This document shows positions 55,141 to 62,226 of a DNA stretch of 64,000 bases, in pieces. This DNA is from Mesorhizobium sp. (lineage in GTDB: Bacteria; Pseudomonadota; Alphaproteobacteria; Rhizobiales; Rhizobiaceae). The position numbers and the translations under genes are program-made. The notes below the pieces were generated by a model. That model worked only from the letters and a program-made list of their open reading frames with translations, was not told the origin of the DNA and did no database searches. Each line of letters begins with the position of its first letter. Within the stretch, counting starts at the first letter, position 1. Location: the NCBI GenBank assembly GCA_004020645.1, contig SAQL01000007.1:186001-250000 (forward strand), read 5' to 3'.

Positions 55141-55965
55141 ATGCTCGACATAAAACGCATCCCCATCCCTGCGCTGATCGGCCTGGTGCTGACGGCGCTG
55201 TTCGTGCTGGCGGCGATCTTCGCCCCGTGGATCGCGCCGTATGGCAATGGCGAGATCGTCGGCGACGTCTGGGGACCGATGTCGGTGACACATTGGCTGG
55301 GCACCGACAATCTCGGCCGCGACCTTCTTTCACGCATGATCTACGGCGCCCGCGTCACGCTGTTCATCGCGGTGCTGGCCACCGCGCTGTCCTTCTCGCT
55401 TGGGGCCATCCTCGGCTTCTCGGCGGCGGTTTTCGGCGGCTGGTTCGACACGCTGATGTCGCGCCTCGTCGATCTCCTGATGTCGATCCCGACGCTGATC
55501 ATGGGCCTCGTCGTGCTCTCGGTGCTGCCGACCAATCTGGTGACGCTGATCCTGGTCATGGGCATTCTCGACTCGACCCGCGTCTATCGCCTGTCGCGGG
55601 CGGTCGCCGTCGACATCAACGTCATGGATTTCGTCGAGGCGGCCAAGCTGCGCGGCGAAGGCAGTGTGTGGATCATCTTCCGCGAGATCCTGCCCAATGC
55701 GTTGTCGCCGCTGGTTTCGGAACTTGGCCTGCGCTTCATCTATGCGGTGCTGTTCCTGTCGACGCTGTCCTTCCTCGGGCTCGGCGTGCAGCCGCCTAGC
55801 GCCGACTGGGGCGGCATGGTCAAGGAAAACAAGGACGGCATCGTCTTCGGCATCGCGGCGGCGCTCATCCCCGCCGCGGCGATCGCGATGCTGGCGATTT
55901 CGGTCAACCTTGTCGCTGACTGGGTGCTCAACCGCACGACGAGCCTGAAGGGAGGGCGCGGGTAA
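55141..55965 (+). CDS. peptide-type ABC importer, permease 2 (DppC type)
   Basis: 274 residues. The N-terminal helix is followed by APYGNGEIVGDVWGPMSVTH and WLGTDNLGRDLLSRMIYGAR, the typical DppC signature. Helices follow to the EAA loop DFVEAAKLRGEGSVWIIFRE and the ending LNLVADWVLNR-like block. It lies 10 bp after permease 1, and its stop overlaps the next start (TAATG). Confidence 0.95.
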   Translation: MLDIKRIPIPALIGLVLTALFVLAAIFAPWIAPYGNGEIVGDVWGPMSVTHWLGTDNLGRDLLSRMIYGARVTLFIAVLATALSFSLGAILGFSAAVFGGWFDTLMSRLVDLLMSIPTLIMGLVVLSVLPTNLVTLILVMGILDSTRVYRLSRAVAVDINVMDFVEAAKLRGEGSVWIIFREILPNALSPLVSELGLRFIYAVLFLSTLSFLGLGVQPPSADWGGMVKENKDGIVFGIAAALIPAAAIAMLAISVNLVADWVLNRTTSLKGGRG

Positions 55966-57617
55966 TGGCTGACCAGCGAGCAAAGTCGATGCTGCTCGAT
56001 ATCCGCAATCTGCGCATCGAGGCCACCGTGTTCCCTCCGGGCGAGGCGCCGAAGAACATCGTGCTTGTCCACGACGTCTCGCTGACGCTCGAGAAAGGCA
56101 AAGTGCTCGGCCTGATCGGCGAGTCCGGCGCCGGCAAGTCGACCATCGGCCTGGCGTCGATGGGCTATGGCCGCGGCGGCGTGCGCATCACCGGCGGCGA
56201 GGTCATCCTGAACGGCCGCGACATCCTCAAAGGCGGCAAGGAGGGCTTTCGCAAGCTGCGCGGCCGCGAGGTCTGCTATGTCGCGCAATCGGCTGCTGCC
56301 GCGTTCAACCCGGCGCACAGGCTGATGGACCAGGTGGTCGAGGCGACGCTGCTGCATGGCACTGCGACACGGGCCGCGGCCGAAAAACGCGCCATTGCGC
56401 TGTTCAAGAAGCTCAGCCTGCCGAATCCCGAAAACATCGGCGAGCGCTTTCCGCACCAGGTGTCGGGCGGTCAGCTGCAGCGCGTGATGACGGCGATGGC
56501 GCTGTGCTCCGAGCCCGACCTGATCGTCTTCGACGAGCCGACCACGGCGCTTGACGTGACGACGCAGATCGACGTGCTGGCGGCGATCAAGGACGCCATC
56601 CGCGACACCCATGTCGCGGCGCTCTACATCACCCACGACCTCGCCGTTGTCGCCCAGGTGTCGGACGAAATCATGGTGCTGCGCCATGGCCGGCTTGTCG
56701 AATGGGGCGGCACCCGCCAGATCATCAAGCAACCGCGCCAGGAATACACCAATGCGCTGGTCTCGGTGCATGAGATCGAGCACCAGGAGCAGAGGCCCGG
56801 CACGACGCCGTTCCTGTCGGTCAAGAACATCACCGCCGCCTATGGCCGCAGCCATATCAAGGTGCTGAAGAACGTCTCGGTCGACATCTATCCGGGCCAG
56901 ACACTGGCTGTCGTCGGCGAGTCCGGTTCGGGCAAGTCAACACTGGCGCGCGCCATCACCGGCCTTCTGCCACCCGAAGAAGGCACCGTCACCTTCGATG
57001 GACGTCCGCTCGCCAACCGCCTTGCCGATCGGCCGAAAGAGGATCTCCGGCAACTACAGATGATCTACCAGATGGCCGACGTGGCGATGAATCCGCGCCA
57101 AACCGTCGGCACCATCATCGGCCGGCCGCTCGAATTCTATTTCGGTCTGCGCGGAAGGGAACGTGACGCCCGCGTCGCCGAACTTCTCGACAAGATCGAA
57201 ATGGGCAAGGGGTTCATCGACCGCTACCCGGCCGAGCTTTCCGGCGGCCAGAAGCAGCGCGTCTGCATCGCCCGCTCGCTCGCCGCCAAGCCGAAGCTGA
57301 TCATCTGCGACGAGGTGACCTCGGCGCTCGACCCGCTGGTGGCTAACGGCATCCTGAAGCTGCTGCTCGAGCTGCAGAAAGAGGAAAACGTCGCTTATCT
57401 GTTCATCACCCACGACCTCGCCACGGTGAAGTCGATCGCCGATTCGATCGCGGTGATGTATCGCGGCGAGGTGGTGCGCTACGGCGCGAAGAGCCAGGTG
57501 CTGGCGCCGCCGTTCGATGCCTACACCGACCTTCTCTTGTCCTCAGTCCCCGAAATGGAGATCGGCTGGCTAGAAAAGGCGATCAAGGGACGGCGCATGG
57601 CCAGCGCGGGCAATTAG
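55965..57617 (+). CDS. peptide-type ABC importer, fused double ATPase (DppD-DppF)
   Basis: 550 residues, two complete ABC ATPase domains in one chain. Domain 1 (about 5-270): Walker A GESGAGKSTI, signature VSGGQLQRV, Walker B LIVFDEPTTALD. Domain 2 (about 285-540): Walker A GESGSGKSTLA, signature LSGGQKQRV, Walker B LIICDEVTSALD. The C-terminal halves carry the oligopeptide-type H-loop segments (YITHDLAVVAQVSD and FITHDLATVKSIAD). Energises import by the preceding permeases. The fused form replaces separate DppD and DppF genes. Confidence 0.94.
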   Translation: MADQRAKSMLLDIRNLRIEATVFPPGEAPKNIVLVHDVSLTLEKGKVLGLIGESGAGKSTIGLASMGYGRGGVRITGGEVILNGRDILKGGKEGFRKLRGREVCYVAQSAAAAFNPAHRLMDQVVEATLLHGTATRAAAEKRAIALFKKLSLPNPENIGERFPHQVSGGQLQRVMTAMALCSEPDLIVFDEPTTALDVTTQIDVLAAIKDAIRDTHVAALYITHDLAVVAQVSDEIMVLRHGRLVEWGGTRQIIKQPRQEYTNALVSVHEIEHQEQRPGTTPFLSVKNITAAYGRSHIKVLKNVSVDIYPGQTLAVVGESGSGKSTLARAITGLLPPEEGTVTFDGRPLANRLADRPKEDLRQLQMIYQMADVAMNPRQTVGTIIGRPLEFYFGLRGRERDARVAELLDKIEMGKGFIDRYPAELSGGQKQRVCIARSLAAKPKLIICDEVTSALDPLVANGILKLLLELQKEENVAYLFITHDLATVKSIADSIAVMYRGEVVRYGAKSQVLAPPFDAYTDLLLSSVPEMEIGWLEKAIKGRRMASAGN

Positions 57618-57625
57618 ACACCCCG

Positions 57626-58465
57626 GTGGCGCTGACGACAAAACTTCTGCTGATCATCCTCGACGGCGTGCCTTACTGCAACTGGCGCCGGCTGATGGGC
57701 AATCTCGAAGGCTGGGTGCAATCGGGCGAAGCGCGGATCTGGAAGATGCGTTCCGTGCTGCCGTCGACCTCGGCCTGCTGCTATGCCTCGATCCACACCG
57801 GCGTGGCGCCGCAGGTGCATGGCATCTTGACCAACGAGAACCGGTTCCGCGTTGAGCAACCGGATATCTTCTCCGAGGTCAGCAAGGCCGGTGGCAAAAC
57901 CGGCGCGGTCACCCATTCCTACTGGTCCGAGTTCTTCCGGGCCTATCCTTTCGACCTGGTCGAGGACATGGAGTTCGACGAGCCGGGCGGGCCGATCACG
58001 CATGGCCGGTTTCACACCATGACCGGCTACAACGCCCGCAACCAGATGACGCCGAGCGACGTCGACCTGTTCGCGATGCTGACCATGCTGACCAGACGCC
58101 ACGGCATCGACTACGGCATCCTGCACACGTGCACGCTGGATTCGATGGGCCACCGCTTCGGCCACGACTGCCACGAGATGGACCATGCCGTTTATGCGAT
58201 GGACGGCATGCTGGCCACCTTCCTGCCGAGGTGGCGGGAAGCCGGCTACGAGGTGATCGTCACCGCCGATCACGGCCAGACAGATCGCGGCCATCATGGC
58301 GGCCATGACGACGAGATGCAGGATTTTGCTCTGTATTATTTCGGACAGGGCAAGGGTCCGGAGGCCGACACGCTGCTCGACCAGCTGCAGCTTGCGCCGA
58401 CGGTGCTTGCGCGCCTCGGCGTGCCGGTGCCCGTGACAATGAAGGCCAGGCCGTTCCTAGACTGA
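57626..58465 (+). CDS. nucleotide-pyrophosphatase-like phosphodiesterase
   Basis: 279 residues from a GTG 9 bp after the ATPase stop. Type I phosphodiesterase/alkaline phosphatase superfamily: ILDGVPYCNW supplies the first metal Asp, SVLPSTSACCYASIHTG the nucleophile region near residue 48, TLDSMGHRFGHD near 170 and VTADHGQTDRGHHGGHDDEM near 212 the remaining His/Asp metal ligands. No signal peptide, so it is cytoplasmic. Being the last gene of an importer operon, it may split a phosphodiester or phosphonate-like bond in the imported compound. Confidence 0.87.
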   Translation: MALTTKLLLIILDGVPYCNWRRLMGNLEGWVQSGEARIWKMRSVLPSTSACCYASIHTGVAPQVHGILTNENRFRVEQPDIFSEVSKAGGKTGAVTHSYWSEFFRAYPFDLVEDMEFDEPGGPITHGRFHTMTGYNARNQMTPSDVDLFAMLTMLTRRHGIDYGILHTCTLDSMGHRFGHDCHEMDHAVYAMDGMLATFLPRWREAGYEVIVTADHGQTDRGHHGGHDDEMQDFALYYFGQGKGPEADTLLDQLQLAPTVLARLGVPVPVTMKARPFLD

Positions 58466-58476
58466 GCGCGCAATTT

Positions 58477-58559
58477 CCCTTCTCCCCCTTGTGGGAGAAG
58501 GTGGATCGGCGCGCAGCGCCAAGACGGATGAGGGGTGTTCCGGCTGGACGAACACCCCT
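58477..58559. repeat. palindromic element, family C copy 3 (half element)
   Basis: CCCTTCTCCCCCTTGTGGGA followed by GGTGG..GCGCAGCGCCAAGA and GGATGAGGGG, like one half of the copies at 30863 and 44694. It ends in a perfect 9-bp hairpin GGGGTGTTC / GAACACCCC (58532-58558). Located just after the phosphodiesterase stop, it may double as the operon's 3' end. Confidence 0.8.
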
Positions 58560-58574
58560 TGCATGTTCGGATTG

Positions 58575-58744
58575 CGGCTATTTGTGCAAGATAGCTGTAC
58601 TCCCCGACGGATGGCCGTCCGCCGGGGAGTGGACGGATGGGACCGTACGCCCCTTGGTGTGAGCCGCGGATGAGCAAGGTCCATTCGTTCTCACATTGGT
58701 CCTGAACAGATGATGGGGAGCAAGTCCCGCATGCAAGCAAGGTA
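58575..58744 (+). mobile_element. upstream non-coding part of an IS110-type element (possible bridge-RNA relic)
   Basis: 170 bp between the repeat and the transposase fragment with no gene. It holds a 13-bp inverted repeat with one mismatch, ACTCCCCGACGGA / TCCGCCGGGGAGT (58599-58630). In IS110-group elements the region 5' of the transposase encodes a structured bridge RNA; this stretch occupies the matching place. That it was ever such an RNA is inference. Confidence 0.35.
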
Positions 58745-59003
58745 TTGTCCGAACCGAATGCGATGCCGCCAGTCTATGCCGGCATCGACGTGTGTAAAGA
58801 GTGGCTGGATGTCTATGTCCATCCGGCCGGCAAGAGCTTCCGCGTCGCCAATGACAGTGGCGGACTGCGGCGGCTGAAGCGCCTGCTCGGCGAGCTTGCG
58901 GTGAGGCGGGTGGTCATGGAGGCGACGTCCAAATATCATCGGGCGGCGCAACGCTCGCTGCACGAGGCGGGATTGGCCGTGGCCGTCGTCAACCCGCTGT
59001 GCG
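58745..59003 (+). pseudogene. IS110-family transposase, N-terminal fragment
   Basis: Opens at a TTG (58745) or ATG (58763) and encodes the DEDD domain of an IS110 transposase: AGIDVCKEWLDVYVHPAGKS with the first catalytic Asp, RRVVMEATSKYHRAAQRSLH with the Glu, and AVAVVNPLCGRQ. The expected downstream part (FA..LAKTDRVDA and the C-terminal serine domain) is missing. After about 59000 the DNA reads as a different gene in another frame, though this frame stays open with unrelated Arg-rich sequence to 59107. An inactive remnant. Confidence 0.85.
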
Positions 59004-59159
59004 GTCGCCAATCTGTTGCATACCGCGCCCGACCGCTCCGCCGACTGGGTCGAAAAGGCACTGGCCGCCACCGCCAAGGATCTCGGCCCCAAAGGCAGGG
59101 ACAATGATTTCGGCTATGGGCTGCTGGACACCAAGGCGGCCGAGGCGGCGAAGAAATAG
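59004..59159 (+). pseudogene. C-terminal remnant of a subtilisin-like (S8) serine peptidase
   Basis: In a different frame from the transposase piece, the sequence encodes VANLLHTAPDRSADWVEKAL, then ATAKDLGPKGRDNDFGYGLL and DTKAAEAAKK, stop. This is the usual end of S8 peptidases (helix after the catalytic Ser, then the G-x-D-x-x-x-G-Y-G-x-x-D motif). All upstream parts, including the Asp-His-Ser triad, are gone. The junction with the transposase fragment lies near 58998-59006. Confidence 0.75.
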
Positions 59160-59336
59160 GTCTGGACCTTAAACGCTTCTGCTTTTATGCATCCGTTCTC
59201 CCGAAGCTGGCGAACAGATATTGGGCGCAAAATCAGCCGGTTACCGCAAATAACCGAGATGAGTGCAGTCCGGAAGTTCCGTCCCAGCCTGTTGAACGAC
59301 CGCAATGTCGAAAGAGCGGGCGTACAGCCACAACCC

Positions 59337-60014
59337 TCATAGCTGTGCGAGATAGTCTTTGAACCTCCGACCATTCTGTGGGCGGAAGTTCTCATCCGTC
59401 TTCTTGAGTCCGGCAATACGGTCCAGCCGGAAATTCCGGAAATCTTCCCGTGCCTCGCACCATGCCGTCAAGAGCCAGACCTCATCGAAGAGCGTCAGGC
59501 CCAAAGGATGGATGCGGCGAAGGCTCTCGCGGTCTTCGAGGTCGCAATAAGCAAGCTCCACGATCCGCTGCTCGCGGATCGCCGTGCGCAAGACGCTACC
59601 CCATCTCGCGGCAAGATCGTCGCCCGCCCGCTGCCGAGTCACTGCCAGAAGCGGCAAGGCTCGGAACCTCTCGCCACCATCCTTGCCCATGGCCGCCGCG
59701 ACTTTGCCCGACACCCGCTCGGCTGCGTCGTGCAAGCCTTCGCCATCGCGCGCCATGACAAGGCGCAAGCCCAGCATGACAGCTTCCATCTCGTCGGGGT
59801 CGAACTGCAGGGGCGGCAGGAAATACCCCTTCTCCAGCTGGTAACCGAGACCGGATTCGCCCCGAATCGGCGCGCTCATTGCCTGAAGGCTGGCTACGTC
59901 GCGATAAATCGTGCGCGGCGAAACGCCGAGACGCTGCGCCAGTACCTCGGCTGAGACCGGACGATGGGCGAGGCGCAACTGATCCAGAAGGGCGAAGAGC
60001 CGGAGCGTTTTCAT
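59337..60014 (-). CDS. YafY-type WYL-domain transcriptional regulator
   Basis: 225 residues from the ATG at 60014 (AGG upstream). The N-terminal HTH_11 (RLFALLDQLRLAHRPVSAEV, then LAQRLGVSPRTIYRDVASLQ) is followed by a linker and a WYL domain (about 135-205: AIREQRIVELAYCDLEDRES, then WLLTAWCEAREDFRNFRLDR). WYL proteins sense small ligands or nucleic acids. It is divergent from the ABM-like gene across 92 bp that contain a perfect palindrome, so it probably represses that gene and itself. Confidence 0.92.
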   Translation of the reverse strand: MKTLRLFALLDQLRLAHRPVSAEVLAQRLGVSPRTIYRDVASLQAMSAPIRGESGLGYQLEKGYFLPPLQFDPDEMEAVMLGLRLVMARDGEGLHDAAERVSGKVAAAMGKDGGERFRALPLLAVTRQRAGDDLAARWGSVLRTAIREQRIVELAYCDLEDRESLRRIHPLGLTLFDEVWLLTAWCEAREDFRNFRLDRIAGLKKTDENFRPQNGRRFKDYLAQL

Positions 60015-60033
60015 GGAGCCAACCTGTAGCACA

Positions 60034-60056
60034 CCCCTGACAGAAGGTGTCAGGGG
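60034..60056. promoter_or_regulatory. perfect palindrome between WYL regulator and ABM-like gene
   Basis: CCCCTGACA and TGTCAGGGG, 9 bp each and exact complements, separated by GAAGG. It is placed 20 bp upstream of the regulator's start and ~50 bp upstream of the divergent gene, the right place for an operator acting on both. Confidence 0.7.
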
Positions 60057-60106
60057 GGTGCCGCTAGATGCCTGCGGTTTGAACACAGCACAGGAGCCAG
60101 AGGCCC

Positions 60107-60703
60107 ATGACACAGCATTGCATTGAAATCGTCACTTACAAGGTCGACGATCTGGCCGAGGCCGACCGACAACGCGACATCGCACGCAAACGCGCCGCAG
60201 GACTGCCGGGCTTTGGGGGATGGCTGCCACTCAGCGGCGGCAAGGATCAGAGCGCACGCGCGGATGTTGTTCTCTGGGCAAGCCCCGAGGCGGCCGAGGC
60301 GGCGGCGGAAGTGGTCGGCTCGACGGCGGAATTCGCCCATTTCCGCGCGACGATCACCGAGTTTGGCGGCGTGGGGCATTACGCGGCCCCGGCCGAGGCT
60401 CTGGCTTTGATGCAGTCCGGGGACGGCATTGAGATCGGGCGGTTTCGCCTGCTCCAGGGTGTCAGCGAAGAGGCCATGCGCACAGCTCACGCCAAGATGA
60501 TCGCGGGCCATCAGTCCCGCCAGCCCGGCTGGCGCGGACAAAGGCTGGTCCGGCTGCGGGACGGAACCTTCATCGACATCGCCTTCGCCGCGACCGAAGC
60601 ACGGTCGCAAGCCATCTGCGACAGCTGGGCTGGTAGTGCGAATTGTGAGGCATTCCTTAGCCTGATCGAGCCAATTAGCATGGAATTCGGATCAATTGCC
60701 TGA
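60107..60703 (+). CDS. duplicated dimeric alpha/beta-barrel (ABM-like) protein
   Basis: 198 residues, made of two similar halves: residues about 1-95 (CIEIVTYKVDDLAEADRQRD, then ADVVLWASPEAAEAAAEVVG) and 105-195 (GIEIGRFRLLQGVSEEAMRT, then RGQRLVRLRDGTFIDIAFAA). Each half looks like a ferredoxin-like dimeric alpha/beta barrel as in antibiotic-biosynthesis monooxygenases. No cofactor motif. Pairing with a divergent YafY-type regulator is common for such proteins. Function unknown. Confidence 0.8.
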   Translation: MTQHCIEIVTYKVDDLAEADRQRDIARKRAAGLPGFGGWLPLSGGKDQSARADVVLWASPEAAEAAAEVVGSTAEFAHFRATITEFGGVGHYAAPAEALALMQSGDGIEIGRFRLLQGVSEEAMRTAHAKMIAGHQSRQPGWRGQRLVRLRDGTFIDIAFAATEARSQAICDSWAGSANCEAFLSLIEPISMEFGSIA

Positions 60704-60841
60704 CCGCTGCCGGTGCGCGAACGGAAACGCTTGCGCACCATCGAAGGGCAGATAAGGGCTCGATCGAGCCGCTCGTCGTGTTTGTCGCCAACGACTGAAA
60801 GGGGCCGAACTCGGTCGCTCAGAATAATTGAGTTTTGACCA

Positions 60842-61864
60842 CTAGGCCGGTGCGCCGGCGACCGATCTCCTGATCACCAGATCGACCGGCCAGACCTCGC
60901 CGCGGGCGCCCTCTTCCAATCCGGAAATCCGCGCTGCCAGCCGCTCGGCAATGCGCGCGCCGGCCAAACGGATCGACGAACGCGTCGTCGACAACGGCAC
61001 CGAAAAATTTTCCGGCTTCAGCCAGGGGAAGACATCGTCATGGGCGATCAGCGACAGGTCGTCGGGGATGGTGAGGCCGAGGTCGCGCACCGCACGCACG
61101 ACGCCGAGCGCCATGATCAGGCTGGAGCAGGCGATCGCGGTTGGCGCATCGCTTTGCTCAAGTAAGCGCCTGGCGGCGCGGTAGCCATTCTCCTCGGTCA
61201 TGGCGAGGGAACAGACATGGCCTTCGCCAAGCACCAGGCCGCTCGCCGCCAGCGCCCGGCGCACGCCACGCTCGCGGTGAATGGCGAAAGTCTCGCGGTC
61301 GTCGCCGTTGATCAGCGCCAGCCGCCGGTGCCCGAGCTGGACGAGCAACCGTGCCGCTTCGTGGAAGGCGCCCTCATTATCGATGTCGGTGAAGGGGTAG
61401 TCGAAATCCAGGCCTTCGCTGCGGCCATGGACGATGAAGGGGATGCCGAGCGCATTGACCAGCGCCACCCGCCGATCGGCCGGCCTCGGCGACGAGATAT
61501 AGACGGCATCGACCTGCCGATTGGCGACGATGCGCCGATAGGTGGTCTCCTGGTCGTCGGCATCGGCCGGGGACAGCACCAGGTCGAGTTCGTGAGAACG
61601 GGCGTAGTCGCCGAGACCGGACAGGAATTCGACGAAATGCGGGTCGATGTCGACGGCCGCCCCGGTCGGCAAGACATAGCCGATCATCCCGGTCTTGCCG
61701 GTGGCCAGCCGGCGCGCGCTCGGGTTGGGACGGTAGCCGTGGCGCTTGGCGGCGTCGATCACTCGCCGACGCGTTTCCTCGTTGACTTCCGGGTAGCCGT
61801 TCAGCGCGCGGCTTACCGTTGTCTGCGAAAGCGCCAGCATGTGGGAGAGCTGTTTGAGGTTCAC
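60842..61864 (-). CDS. aglR: LacI-family repressor of alpha-glucoside uptake (AglR)
   Basis: 340 residues. N-terminal helix-turn-helix MNLKQLSHMLALSQTTVSRA with hinge NGYPEVNEETRRRVIDAAKR, then the sugar-binding core (MIGYVLPTGAAVDIDPHFVE onward, LSLIAHDDVFPWLKPENFSV). It is divergent from aglE, as aglR is in Sinorhizobium. Two matching palindromes centred on AAAGCGCTTT lie in the shared gap, one just upstream of its own start, which fits repression of both genes. Confidence 0.92.
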   Translation of the reverse strand: MNLKQLSHMLALSQTTVSRALNGYPEVNEETRRRVIDAAKRHGYRPNPSARRLATGKTGMIGYVLPTGAAVDIDPHFVEFLSGLGDYARSHELDLVLSPADADDQETTYRRIVANRQVDAVYISSPRPADRRVALVNALGIPFIVHGRSEGLDFDYPFTDIDNEGAFHEAARLLVQLGHRRLALINGDDRETFAIHRERGVRRALAASGLVLGEGHVCSLAMTEENGYRAARRLLEQSDAPTAIACSSLIMALGVVRAVRDLGLTIPDDLSLIAHDDVFPWLKPENFSVPLSTTRSSIRLAGARIAERLAARISGLEEGARGEVWPVDLVIRRSVAGAPA

Positions 61865-61880
61865 CGGAGGCCTCCAAGCC

Positions 61881-61894
61881 TCAAAGCGCTTTAA
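61881..61894. promoter_or_regulatory. LacI-type operator near aglR
   Basis: TCAAAGCGCTTTAA, sharing the 10-bp palindromic core AAAGCGCTTT with the site at 62102. It lies 17 bp upstream of the aglR ATG, in position for autorepression. Confidence 0.75.
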
Positions 61895-62064
61895 CTATGG
61901 ATCGCTCGCCCCCCGCGGGCAGCGCTGCCGAATGCAAGACCATAAGCACCCTTTCTAACCGGTTTGAAGCAAAATTTGCTGTTGCAGCGCCCAAAAGCGT
62001 GCTGCAGCGCAGCTTGTTTGCTCTTTATGTCGCGAGATTAAATCGATTAGCTCACTGCCGCCTC

Positions 62065-62093
62065 TTGACACCTAGTCGATTCGGTGGCGTGAT
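62065..62093 (+). promoter_or_regulatory. candidate aglE promoter
   Basis: TTGACA (62065-62070), then 17 bp, then CGTGAT (62088-62093). The -35 is perfect and the -10 weak. The predicted start site near 62100 would be covered by the operator that follows. Confidence 0.45.
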
Positions 62094-62101
62094 CGAAAAG
62101 A

Positions 62102-62115
62102 CCAAAGCGCTTTGG
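62102..62115. promoter_or_regulatory. LacI-type operator upstream of aglE
   Basis: CCAAAGCGCTTTGG is a perfect 14-bp palindrome sharing its core with the site near aglR. It lies ~110 bp before the aglE start and just downstream of the candidate promoter. Confidence 0.85.
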
Positions 62116-62226
62116 AAGACTCTTCGAAAGGTTGCGGTTCCTTTCCGAGTGAGTCACAGTCCTGCGGCGTCGGCGGACGGAATGGAGGTTTCGTCCGAGT
62201 GTTCGTGACCACTGGGAGGAATACCA

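Larger units (their letters stand above)
61865..62226. other. divergent aglR/aglE gap
   Basis: 362 bp without a gene. It holds two LacI-type operators (61881-61894 and 62102-62115), an exact TTGACA -35 hexamer at 62065-62070, and the aglE ribosome-binding site (GGGAGGA near 62214). The middle (61900-62050) shows nothing recognisable. Confidence 0.7.

Noticed and set aside
59160..59336. Possible small gene between the subtilase remnant and the WYL regulator
   Set aside because: An antisense frame crosses it, but the product shows no motif, no ribosome-binding site and extends into both neighbours.
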